From the NCBI GenBank assembly GCA_030686995.1, contig CM060684.1:9631897-9695896 (forward strand): DNA of 64,000 nt, given 5' to 3'. The position numbers were made by a program, and so were the translations under genes. Source of the DNA: Artemisia argyi. Its lineage: Eukaryota; Streptophyta; Magnoliopsida; Asterales; Asteraceae. The notes beneath the pieces were generated by a model that did not search any database, was not told the DNA's origin, and saw nothing but the letters and a program-made list of their open reading frames with translations. This document shows positions 36,101 through 46,668 of this stretch, piece by piece (the stretch's first letter is position 1; each line of letters starts with the position of its first letter).

Positions 36101-38834
36101 AATAATATTAATTAGGTATTTATTGAAAGTTTGTTACATGTCTATAAATTTATGACACTTAATTTTTTAGATGTAATTTCATTTTCCATTGTTAGTAACT
36201 GTGTTGCTTAAAATTTTAAGCTTGCCATTTTAGGAAGGCACCAAATACTTTATAAAGTAGTATAGATTGATTTCAATTTTCAAACTTAATTATACTTTAG
36301 ACAAATAGCAACATTTTTTTTAATGTTCCATCTTGATACGTGAAATAACATATCATTAAATGCAACGAATTTTCATAAAGCGTTTCAATATGCATATTTT
36401 GTGTGTTGTCATGTTAAAAATAGTGACATGTGTCAGTTTTTCTTATATGACAAGACATCAAAATTTGCATATCGGAACACTTCATGAAAGTTTGTTGCAT
36501 TTAATGATACTTTTGATAGTTCAAATAACAAGACGGAATTTTAAAAAAAGTTCGTTGCTATATTGCGACCTAAACCCATAGTAATATTATCAGCTGTTTA
36601 CAAAATTTTAATTAATTAAAATGTATACTGAATATTTTTAAATAGGCAAGTCATCTTTTATATAATAAAATATTACATCATTTCGCAGTGTTTTTGCAAA
36701 ACCCTTCTCAATAGAAAAAAATTGAACCATTAGGAAAGCTCAATTTTGCCACGTAGGCAAAATCAAGTAATATGTTTGGTCAATAGAAAGTCAAAATTGA
36801 ATTAATTTTAGTCAAACTTTAATAAATTTGATGGAGAAATATGGTTGAGAAAAAAACACATAAAAATATTTGTGTCAAATTTGTGAAAACAAAATCTTAA
36901 AAAAAGAGGGAGTAATTAATAAAACTTTAGTGGTTGAAAGTTGAATTTTACATAAATTATATAGAGTTGGGTGTAAAATTACAAGTTACCATATATTTTA
37001 ATAACTTTATAAAAATAACAAATAACCCATTACAATTTATACCCCATATACTCTATAAGATGATCTTTATTTAAAATTACATGACTATTAATATTTTTTC
37101 GGACTTTTATCTATTAAAATTACAAAATTTTATAAATATGCGAATTAGTTTTAATATACGTTAAATATTTTTTAAAACTAATATTAGTTTTAGACTTTCA
37201 TCCATTAAAATATTTTTTTTACTTTATACGTTAAATAAGGACTCATGTTACTTTCTTTTAAAAGTTTAATTTATGCGTATATGGGCTTGAATATTAAATA
37301 CGGCTAAACTATTATTAACCGGAATATGAATATCAAATGTAAGCACGAATTACTGTGATATGAAAATAAATATACGCTATTATACTTATAACAACGACTA
37401 ATGAAATTCTTATTTAAAGTTTATATATGGATATCAAGAAAAACATTTTTAAAAAACTTTACGGAGCATATTTTAACTTCACAAAAAGGACTTCCCTCAC
37501 TACGAAAGGTGTCCCGTGGATGGCGTACTGATATATCTCCTATTCGTGCTGATTATGTGCTACTAAACTCTCACATTTTGTACAACATGATATAAATAGT
37601 TAAAGTTAAACAACAACATCAACCTCAACCTCAACATATATGTCAGTTAAACAAAGTTAAAACGTTTAAGCAACATTTTTTTTTACAAAATGTTATTGTA
37701 ATAGATATTAATACATAATAAAAGATCCTGGACAAGTAGTAGTTATACTTATATCATAATTTTCACGAGTAAATTCTTATATGTTCGTATACTAACTTAG
37801 AATTTTAAGATAAATTCGATTTATGTGTAAACCCCGTGCGTGCACGAGACTTATAGCTAGTTATCCATGTTTACACAAAAATAGTGTAAACTCTCATCAT
37901 TTATCTAGGTCGTTCTATGTTCAAAATTTTTTTTTGTTAATTTATTTATTTTTATTTTTATCAAGGTTCTATCAAAGAAAATGCATTGTTAGAATACATA
38001 ATTCTATTAGAGTAAATTGCAAAAATCATCCCTAAAGTTTGACCAATTTGCATGTTTCGTCCCAAATATTTCGAAACTGCAAGGATCGTCCTTAAATTTT
38101 GGCATGTGTGCATGTATCGTCCCTAAAGTTTTGGCCCCGTGTGCATGTATCGTCCTCAAAAAGGACTATATATGCCCCAAAGGTTAACTTTAAGGACGAT
38201 CCTTGCAGTTTCAAAATATTTGGGACGAAACATGCAAATTGGTCAAACTTTAGGGACGATTTTTGCAATTTACTCATTCTATTATCTTGATCATCCTCAT
38301 TATGCAATATTTCATGTATCTTGTTTAACATTATGGCCATCTTCATTTTATACATATAAACATAGAGATCTTCATATATGTGTATATAGTATGGAACTAA
38401 TGCGATATAAAATCGAGAGCCATACCTAGGACTAGGGCGATTTTTGGTAAAGCCATAAGCACCCGAAAAACACTTGCACCAAGTGCCTTATTGCCAATCC
38501 ATAAGAACAAAGCCTCGCTTCCTTTTTGTATCCATTCCTCCCCCAACATCATCAAATACATATACATGAACATCAAGAACACGCCTTCTGGCATCGTGTC
38601 TGCACATGGAAAGAACCCGTATAGGGACTTGCACCTCTGTTCTGCATACAACGTTGACGAGTTTGAAATTTCTAAACGTAGATTAAGAGGTTTCTCATTA
38701 GAGATGTTATGAAGACCAACAGATATCATTGATGTTGAATATGTTTCGAGATCTAGCCACCTGCCTTTCACCATGCTGATCATAAGCATGCTTAAAGTCA
38801 AGGCTGTTACTTGAAAACTTTTCATTTTTGACAT
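33175..38834 (-). CDS. NCL-like Na+/Ca2+ exchanger homologue, 4 EF-hands (unit 3)
   Basis: Nine exons: 38834-38426, 35648-35424, 35261-35092, 34993-34848, 34749-34488, 34403-34264, 34192-33931, 33849-33583 and 33414-33175, giving 706 residues. Every exon but the first equals its unit 2 counterpart in length (exon 1 is one codon shorter) and no stop or frameshift was found, so the copy looks functional. The GC-AG intron after exon 5 is kept. The exon 4 donor has changed from AAAAG to AAAAC before GT, which is slightly weaker. EF-hand loops are intact. The acidic positions in the exchanger repeats are Lys in both repeats (MALPK and ALNAKK). Intron 1 is 2.8 kb against 1.3 kb in unit 2, because of a Helitron and a MITE. 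Exon 8 differs from unit 2 by only about 2%. Confidence 0.88.
35747..36266 (-). mobile_element. Non-autonomous Helitron in NCL intron 1 (unit 3)
   Basis: It is orthologous to 22974-23459. On the minus strand it starts TCTATACTACTTTATA and ends CCGTGCTAG between A and T. It keeps the GGTACCC palindrome near the 3' end and one GGTTGAGCCCGTTGG unit of the minisatellite found in the 25698 element. Confidence 0.8.
36654..37860 (+). mobile_element. Non-autonomous Helitron in NCL intron 1 (unit 3 only)
   Basis: It starts TCTTTTATATAATAAAATAT after an A and ends CTTATAGCTAG before a T. A short hairpin (CGTGC GT GCACG) lies 10 bases before the CTAG. Unit 2 has the uninterrupted site AAGTCA/CTATCTATG at 23846-23847. 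It is 1207 bp long and has no helicase or Rep coding sequence. Confidence 0.88.
38010..38275. mobile_element. MULE-type foldback MITE with perfect 9-bp TSD
   Basis: The two ends are inverted repeats of about 88 bp, starting GAGTAAATTGCAAAAATC, with about two mismatches, so the element can fold into one long hairpin. Flanks ATTCTATTA at 38001-38009 and 38276-38284 are identical. Unit 2 has a single ATTCTATGA at 24012-24020. The insertion followed the duplication of units 2 and 3. Confidence 0.92.
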
Positions 38835-38879
38835 GCTGAGATGATGGATCGCTATGAAATATATTAGTTAGTGCATGCT

Positions 38880-39434
38880 ACTCAGTAAAATTTTAAGGAT
38901 GCTTAAATAGGCTGTGCCACCATGCGTTTTCGATCTTTTTATTGTGAAGTCAAAGTCACGTACCCCAGAGACAAGTCAGCCCATGCTAACCTGCTAACAT
39001 TTGTCCATTTCACGTTTGGACTATCTCTAATATTGGTCCACGAGTTTTAATGTTATAGCAGGGTTGTTCATCGGTTTGATTATCGGGATTTTCAGTTTAT
39101 TTGATTCGGTTAATTTGGTTAAATATTTTTTAGGTAAAACCAAATCGTACCGAATTCAAATTTACTTAACCGAACCAGAAACCGAATTTAAATTCGGTTT
39201 GGATTTCAGGTTGACCCAAATAACATCATTTATATATTTTTTAAATTTAATTATATAGATTTTTAGAAAAAAAAATTATTTCAACCTTATTTTTTTTATT
39301 TTATTATTATTTTTTTCAGATAAAAGGATTCAATACCCTTGTTAATTTTATTACACCAAAAAACAAATAACTATAATGGATATAAGTGAGTATCACATCT
39401 CAACCCAGAATGACAAAACAAAAGAACATCTAAG

Positions 39435-39506
<72 letters not shown>

Positions 39507-40090
39507 CTTAAAAAGTGTTTATTTATTAGAAGATTAAATTTTGATAGTCTTTTTGTGTATTTAAATATATAAAACAAACATATATTTATAAGAATTCGGT
39601 TTTTGGTTTAAATTGTTAAAACTATATCCAATATGATAATCAAATATTTAGTTCGGTGTGGTTCGATTTTGACAAATCCGGTTCGGTTACAAGTATTTAA
39701 TTACTCAGGCAACCATTATATTGTAAGTGGCAGTAAACTAGCTCCAAGTTTGTTATCATCGCCTCTCGACGTCAAGAATTCTCTAGAAAATCCAGTGACA
39801 GATGCATGTGTTGGCCACTTTGCATTAAAGTTTCGTTTTAGGGTCCTGCTAAAGGCAAAATTCACATTTGACAAAAACTTGAAAGAAGTGATTTCACCCA
39901 TTTTTATACCTTGCATTATTGAAGTATTATTTAATTTCATATTTTTTTTTAGGTCATGCTATTTTCAATTTTAATTTTAGTTAAAACAAAGGATTTCATA
40001 TTAAATTTAATATTTATATCATATAAAGAATCTAAACCTCGAGAGTCCGGTTCATCATTTCATAAATAATTTTATATTTGTGAAGATAAA
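38880..40090. other. NCL upstream region (unit 3), no gene
   Basis: Paralogous to 24600-25400. It includes a (TA) run at 39437-39505 that is absent from unit 2. No coding similarity. Confidence 0.5.
39437..39505. repeat. (TA)n microsatellite
   Basis: An uninterrupted AT/TA dinucleotide run of about 69 bp. Confidence 0.95.
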
Positions 40091-40102
40091 CGGCCACCAA
40101 AC

Positions 40103-40862
40103 TAGAGGTGAACTTGGTTCTAGAACCGCACGAAACCAAAAGAACCAAGAACCGAAAAAACTCATATTTTAGGAACTGAGAACTGGATTGAAGAATATGT
40201 TTTGGTTTTAGTTCGGTTCTCAGCTCCGGTTTTGGTACTTCACTTCTTCTCGATTGGAACCGGAAATTATTAAAACCCCCCCAAAATTCAATATTTTATG
40301 TGTTTGCGCTAATTTATGTCTAAACCATAAAGAATATTGAATGATTAAAGTATATAGCATAATATTAGAGCTACGTCAATTATTGTTTATAAATGGGCAA
40401 CACAATTTTGAAAAAAACGATGTCAATGAGACATGAAAAAGCAAATAATCCTTGAACAAAGAAACCATAGTCCATCTCACTACTAATTATTTATCAACAT
40501 TTTAAGTTTTTAAAATACAATCATCAAAGTTTTCACTACTTTTAAAGGATAACTATCATCAATTTGTTCATTTTCATTACACATTATTATTTATGACTTT
40601 GTCAACTGCTAGCTCAAGTTAAGCTCTAAAGTTTCAACCAACACAAAGGAATAAATATGTAATTGTGAACTTAAAAAACAGAACATCCTATATATTTGAA
40701 AAGTCGTGCGATTCTTTGGTTACGGAACTGATACTCGCAGTTCTGGACCGAACCGAGAACTGAAATTTGCAATATCTAAGAATTGAGAACCGGACCGCTG
40801 TTCTAAAATGCGATTCAGGGTGGGTCGATTATTATTCAGTTCTCGGCCCATTTGCTCACCTA
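40103..40862. mobile_element. hAT-like element (unit 3 copy)
   Basis: It starts TAGAGGTGAACTTGG, flanked by CACCAAAC (40095-40102) and CACCAAGC (40863-40870). It is the same insertion as 25409-26967 but without the internal Helitron, whose empty site is at 40389-40390. Confidence 0.7.
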
Positions 40863-40938
40863 CACCAAGCAATAGTTTACTTATTCTTTTTTGTTTAAAG
40901 ATGAATTTATTTTGAACTGTGTATCATTTGTTTTATAT

Positions 40939-41070
40939 GAGTGTTGATACTCACACCACAACTTTTTATATTTTCACCACAATCCGTGCATTACATTGTT
41001 GTACGGTGTGCTGTATAACTTATACAAAGTGGTGTAACTATCAAATAAAATGGTATGAGTATCAACACCC
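40939..41070. mobile_element. 132-bp MITE with perfect 9-bp TSD (unit 3 only)
   Basis: Ends GAGTGTTGATACTC and the inverted GAGTATCAACACCC flank a short AT-rich middle. GTTTTATAT is duplicated at 40930-40938 and 41071-41079. Unit 2 has one copy of the site (GATTTATAT, 27049-27057). Confidence 0.88.
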
Positions 41071-41519
41071 GTTTTATATACTCAAAAGTATTATATTATA
41101 TTTTTAAATTAGTTTAATTAGTTTACATTAACATGTATATTTAGATAAATAAAATAAAATAGGGTAAATTGCAAATTCTATCTCTAATGTTTCTCAAAAA
41201 AGGAAAGAATACACCGAGAGATTTTTTTTTACAAAGGAGTAATCCATACACTTTTATGAGCATCCAGTCCACTAGATTGCTTTATGTAAACTGAACATAT
41301 TCCAATGTGATATTTTGATTTATCGGCTAATATTCATTTATACTAGAACAAATAAATATTCGATTCTCAAATAAAGAATGATTATGAATGTAAGAATCAA
41401 ATGATTGTGAAGGTTGCCTAAACTCAACTATAGACATGTATGTTTTCAGCTCAAGTGTGATGGTCATAAAAATGGCAAGAAAACTAGAGAACATTTGGAC
41501 AACATTCGGGATATAATTT

Positions 41520-41646
<127 letters not shown>

Positions 41647-41744
41647 CATGTGAGAAATCTAATTTTTGTGAGAATGCGAGAACTAATCATATCCACTCAT
41701 TTTATCCTTTTTTAACTTTGATCTAATAGCTAATATTATTCAAC

Positions 41745-42370
41745 CAACTTTTTGAAATTTTAAAAAAAAAATTCGAAAAATTTTCAAAAAAATTTTTAAA
41801 AAAATTTTCAAAAAAAATTGAAAAAATTTTCGAAAAAAAAATTTTGAAAATTTTTTTTGCGAATTTTTTTTTCTTCACATGAGATGAATTTTTTTTTTCA
41901 CCTGTGACGAAATTTTTTTCACATGTGACGGAAAATTTTTTCACATGTGACGAAAAAAAAATTCACATACGACGGAATTTTTTTTCACACATGACAAAAA
42001 AATTTCGTGAAAGTTTCCAAAATTTTTTTACAGGTGTCGAAAAAAATTTCGGGAAAAAAAATTTCGCAAAAAAAAATTTTCGGAAAAAAGAAATTTGAAA
42101 AAAAAGTTTTCGGAAAAAAGTTTTTCGGATAAAAACTTTTCGGAAAAAAAATTTTCGAAAAAATTTTTCGGAAAAAATTTTTTTTTTGAAAAAAAAATTT
42201 CGGAAAAAAATTTTTTCGACAAAAGTTTTTCGGAAAAAGTTTTTTTCGAAAAAATTTTCGAAAATTTTATTTCGATTTTTTTTTTTAAATATTTTCGCAA
42301 ATTGTTTAAAAAGATTTCGAAATTTTTTTGAAAATTTTTCAAAATTCTTTTAGAAATTTTCAAAAAATTT
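41745..42370. repeat. Low-complexity A/T array with regular CG steps
   Basis: About 600 bp made almost only of oligo-A and oligo-T tracts joined by TTTTCGGAAAA, TTTCGAAA or TTTTCACATGTGACGAAAA units. The units are near-palindromic, so both strands stay open in long Phe/Lys/Ser-rich frames that are not genes. A hairpin CCTGCCC/GGGCGGG follows at 42390-42406. Confidence 0.75.
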
Positions 42371-42887
42371 GTTAACTAATATTAGCTTCAAGACCTGCCC
42401 TATGGGCGGGCTAGCTCAATGAAATCGTTTTAATGAGTATTATAAGAGTATTTATATTTGATTATGTCATAAAAATGTGTTACACAAATAAATAGAAAGA
42501 AAAATTGTATTAAAGGAATAACAAAACATTGAATGAATACTAAGAATATGTTTAAAGCTTATGCAACAATTTTGAGAGAACGTTAGTGGCTTCATCGGTG
42601 TAGTTTCCCTCTATTTCATAACAAAGTCTCAATACGTAACATATTCTTGTTTCTTTGGTAACTCTCGATAGCTTCACAAATTTTACAGTTTGTATGGTTT
42701 CTTGCACAATCTGGTTCTATATTAAAACATATCAAATGAATAATTATTATGATGAGAAACATCTATTAAAGTACCTAATTAGAGGGAAAAAAGAAAGACC
42801 AAATCAAATGTAAAACTCCTTGATCATGCAACTAAGGCAAGTGGTTGCGAAATTAAAAATCAAGAAAACATATAGTGTCTAGTATAG
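42371..42887. other. AT-rich DNA left of the Ty3 insertion, no gene
   Basis: No coding similarity or terminal repeat was found apart from the hairpin at 42390. It is continuous with 50992 onward once the Ty3 element is removed. Confidence 0.5.
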
Positions 42888-42892
42888 AGACA

Positions 42893-44300
42893 TGATGCGT
42901 GGGAATCGCACCTTGCTTTACCTCTCGAGGGATCTCGCGAGGCTTACAACCCCCACCAGGCAGTGTACCTGATCGTTGTAGTATAGTATAGTGACAAGTA
43001 CCGGGGGATTGATCGTTCAGCTTAGGAATAGTGTCGCTAGGATTAGAAAGCCTAATTAATAGTTCTAGAGATGAAAGATGATTATTTTTGTATTTTTATA
43101 TTTTTATAAAAGCAAGTAAATCTCGGGTTTTGGAAGAAAGGGCGGAATTAGTTGCTATTCAACTAACCCAAATCTATTATATAATTGAATTAAACTAATA
43201 AAAATGAAATTAAACTAATCTTAAACTAAGGTTGTGAGCAGTGGTTGGAGAAATTGTGTTTACTTAGACTTCATTACTCCCTAGATATCTTTTACATGTC
43301 AATTACTTGTTACACTTGTATAGATGACGGATTGTATTCCTTAATACCATTCGTGGGGTGGCATACATAACTCCCCAACTCTATGAGCTCTTATCTCCTC
43401 CTACACCATGACCCAGCACAACTATAGGGATTGTAAACAGTGGCTCATGCATTAAATACAACCAATAAAGACCTAGTACGCCTCGGTTCATGTTTCTTAA
43501 GACGTTCAAGCATGTTACCATTTGGAGATCTGCCAGTTTTCTTAAGCCTAACATATAATATCATTCATCCAAAACAAGAATAGACAAGTAATCAACACAT
43601 AATCAACATCTAAGTTTCATTAGATCTAAGCAAACACAAAGGAAATCTAGCCTAGCATAGTAGAATTAAGATAAGAACAAAAGATAAACAACCAACACAT
43701 AGACATATTGATTGAATTAAGAGTATACTTATCTCAATTACAATGCAAGGTCTCAAGGGTTTGGAACCCTTGAAAAACCTGTAAAAGAGGCACCAAAATC
43801 GTCTTTAGGGTTTCACCAAAACTTCTCCTTTTTTAATGAAAAAACTAGAAAACTATATATAGGAAAAACACTCTGACGGCGTCAAGAGTTAATTCTGACG
43901 CTGTCACCTCGCCGCCATATACTTCCTCGGACGCCCTAAATCCACTTGTGACGGCCTATGTGACGCCATCACCACCTACGGTATTTTATTCTTTGCCACT
44001 TTGACGCCGTCACCTATCCATCTGACGCCGTCACCAGCTACGGTGTTTAATTCTTCATGTCTGACGCCGTCAAGAAGGAATCTTGACGCCGTCACCTTGT
44101 ATCTTCAGCATGGATTTTTGGTACTTTGCCGTTTTCTTCACTTTTATGCTCCAAAAACGTCCAAAATAGCTTCTTTTCCAGAATTCACTCTCCAAACACC
44201 TAAAATCACAAAAGGAACGATTTAGGGCAATATTTGATCAAATAAAGTCGGATTCGGGCTTAAATGACCCCCTAAAAACGGATCATTTTTCGCCTCATCA
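42893..44300 (-). repeat. 3' LTR of the complete Athila/Tat-type element
   Basis: On the plus strand it starts TGATGCGTGG and ends CGCCTCATCA. It contains the promoter array (43874-44094), TATA box (43853-43862) and the tRNA-Asp-like segment at 42973-42987. Confidence 0.93.
43853..44094 (-). promoter_or_regulatory. LTR promoter: TGACGCCGTCA array plus TATA box
   Basis: Seven 11-mers matching TGACGCCGTCA or one-base variants start at 43874, 43896, 43961, 44002, 44023, 44062 and 44084, with a half site near 43949. Reading the minus strand, they come just before CCTATATATAG (43853-43862). The same array is in the 5' LTR 6691 bp further on, and two more copies lie in the interior at 46196 and 46219. 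These pairs of inverted TGACG half sites suggest bZIP control of element transcription. Confidence 0.6.
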
Positions 44301-46668
44301 TATACCCTTACACTTGAGATTTGCTTGTCCTCAAGCAAATGAGCTTTTATTCTACTCAAAAGACAAGTTAGGGGTCATTTAACACTAATATAAAAGTAAT
44401 TACAACAAATAATCGTTCCACTAAAGACCAATAGACAAGCACGGAGGTCATACACAAGCACCTCACAAATAGTGTTTAGATACTCACATCTCTCGGGTGT
44501 AATAAAGCAATATAACATTATGGAAATGGAAGATATCTCTCACTACCTGTCATAGCAAAATAGATTACCATAGGCTTGGGAAAGGATCAAACCTCCACCA
44601 CATGGCGTAAGCACCTAGGATAAACTATCAAAGAGGTCTTTTAAAGGGTTATAACGTTAGGTGTAGGGATATGAATTACACGGTTTCGTTGGATAAAGGG
44701 AATTTTACTGGTGGCGAGTTAACAATCTTGGTTAATTACATGTACAAGATGGCGTTGCTAAGCCAAGACTAGACTCGACTTAAGCTAATAAATAAAAAAT
44801 AACAAAAACATAAAATGAACATACACTCTTACCCTACCATCCAAAATAATACATCATAGGGGTTTGAGCATTCCCCTTACACTTGAATCTTTACATACTT
44901 ACATTAACTATTCTAATGACTCGAATTAAGAAAATCAAAACACTTGGAGCACTTTTAAGATTAACGTACATATGGGGGTAATAATATTATGTTCTTCCCC
45001 ATTACTCCATAAAATAAGTACTTACCCATGAGTCCCAATCGTCCCAAAACAATATGTACAAGGATATGACTCGACTTAGCAACCATGCAATCAATTAGAA
45101 AGTTAACTTAGGGTTTAACAAATAACAATAATGCACTAAAAATGAGCGCATACACGCAAGGCTAAGGCGATTTGGGTGTACATTTAAGTGGGGTGTAACA
45201 AATTCTTCCTTTAAGTAAGATGCTTAAAGTTAGAAACGAAAAGATAGGCTCGGAGGGGTGTACTAGGGGTATCGTGTACTAAAAATGAGTACAACGCTAA
45301 GGGTGTGGGAAAAATTAGTTGACTTAACTAGCCAAGTAATATGACTTAAATGGTCAAGTAATTATAACACGGGTTTAACACAAGGGTGATCCTAATGCCT
45401 CTTATCATGTAGTAAATCCTACCACACGAATGTAGTCTCACTAGCGGTCTCGGGATGCATCACTAACGCAAGTTCTAGAATCTAAATGCTACCGGTACAC
45501 TCATAAGCACCAATAATAAATGCTTTTCCTATCAAATCTAAAGGCGAACCTCACATTTTTGGGTGGAAAATTTTTCTGAATATACGGTTATGTGCTAGTC
45601 ATACCTCCTATCCATGAGACGCTTGCTATGGCTAAAGTTTCACTCCTAAATGTTGTAAAAAATTTTAAATTTGGCGCTAAAATTACACTAACAAGTATTT
45701 CTCATAGTTTTATTACTCACCTACTATCAAACAAAACAAACTCAAGCGAAAGTGCATATGTAAGGTATCATCTTTTTACCCTCCCCTTACAGTTAGGATG
45801 AACATTGTCCCAAATGTTCAAGTAAAGAATGTAAAAGTGAAAAAGTAAAGAGAATGAAATCAAATACTCCCCTGATTCGCTCGGTATGGATTTTAGGTTG
45901 GCCAGGTTAAATCTTCCTCCAAAAAAATGAACAATCAAAGCTTCCCTTCCAGAATATAAATCATCTTCTTGTCATAAATAACCTGTAAATCCTGACAAAA
46001 GTAGACAAGGCAACCTAGCGTAAAATCAGCGGCATCCTATATAAGTTACTAAATCCTAGAAAACAAAGTAAGATATAATGCTTGTGGAATAAAGTTTGCA
46101 GATTTCCTGGAGATTATAAAACTTAATAATTCACAAAAACCATAAGACTCCGTTAGAAAAAACAAAACGGGTAAAATTTCCAGATTTTTGACTCCTGACG
46201 CCGTCAAGAGCAATAGCCTGACGCCGTCAGAATGGACCTGCAGAAATCTTTATGTTAAGTTTCCGGAAAATTTCTGGAAAAACTTTGTCCTACTTCCTGG
46301 AAAATCCTGCAAAACTTCATTATGACTCAATACAAGCATTTGACTCTAACAAATACGAATACACATGTTCATTAAATATTGTGGAGAATCATGATCGGTT
46401 TGTTTCTTAAAAACATATTTGGGGTTTCCCCTTACACTTATCTTTTGCAAAAATACCTTTAGGTTGAAGTTAAGACTAGGCCAAACAACATAATAAAGTA
46501 TTTCCACATTTTAATTGAGAAACATGATCAACCAACAATAAAAATAAAACATGCATACGGAAGCAAATAACAATCAAACAAATAAAATCACACAAAACAT
46601 GGGTTGCCTCCCAAGAAGCGCTTTTCTTTATTTACGAGTCTTGTAGCTAGACTCAAAGTCGTGGGTTA
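44301..46668 (-). other. Non-coding interior of the Ty3 element
   Basis: No open frame resembles a retroelement protein. The stretch holds two TGACGCCGTCA motifs (46196, 46219) and the conserved ATGGGTTGCCTCCCAAGAAG block at 46598. Autonomous relatives would be expected to encode pol within this interval or before it; here it is absent. Confidence 0.65.

Noticed and set aside
41723..42363. Long Phe/Lys/Ser-rich open frames on both strands
   Set aside because: They result from the low-complexity A/T array and have no protein-like composition.
42390..42412. Hairpin CCTGCCC/GGGCGGG followed by CTAG, like a Helitron 3' end
   Set aside because: The CTAG directly abuts the stem instead of lying about 10 bases away, the 3' flank is C and not T, and no matching TC start next to an A could be set near 41640.
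44001..44225. 74-codon frame, repeated at 50692
   Set aside because: It lies antisense to transcription in the LTR promoter array; identity between the copies reflects the young LTR pair.
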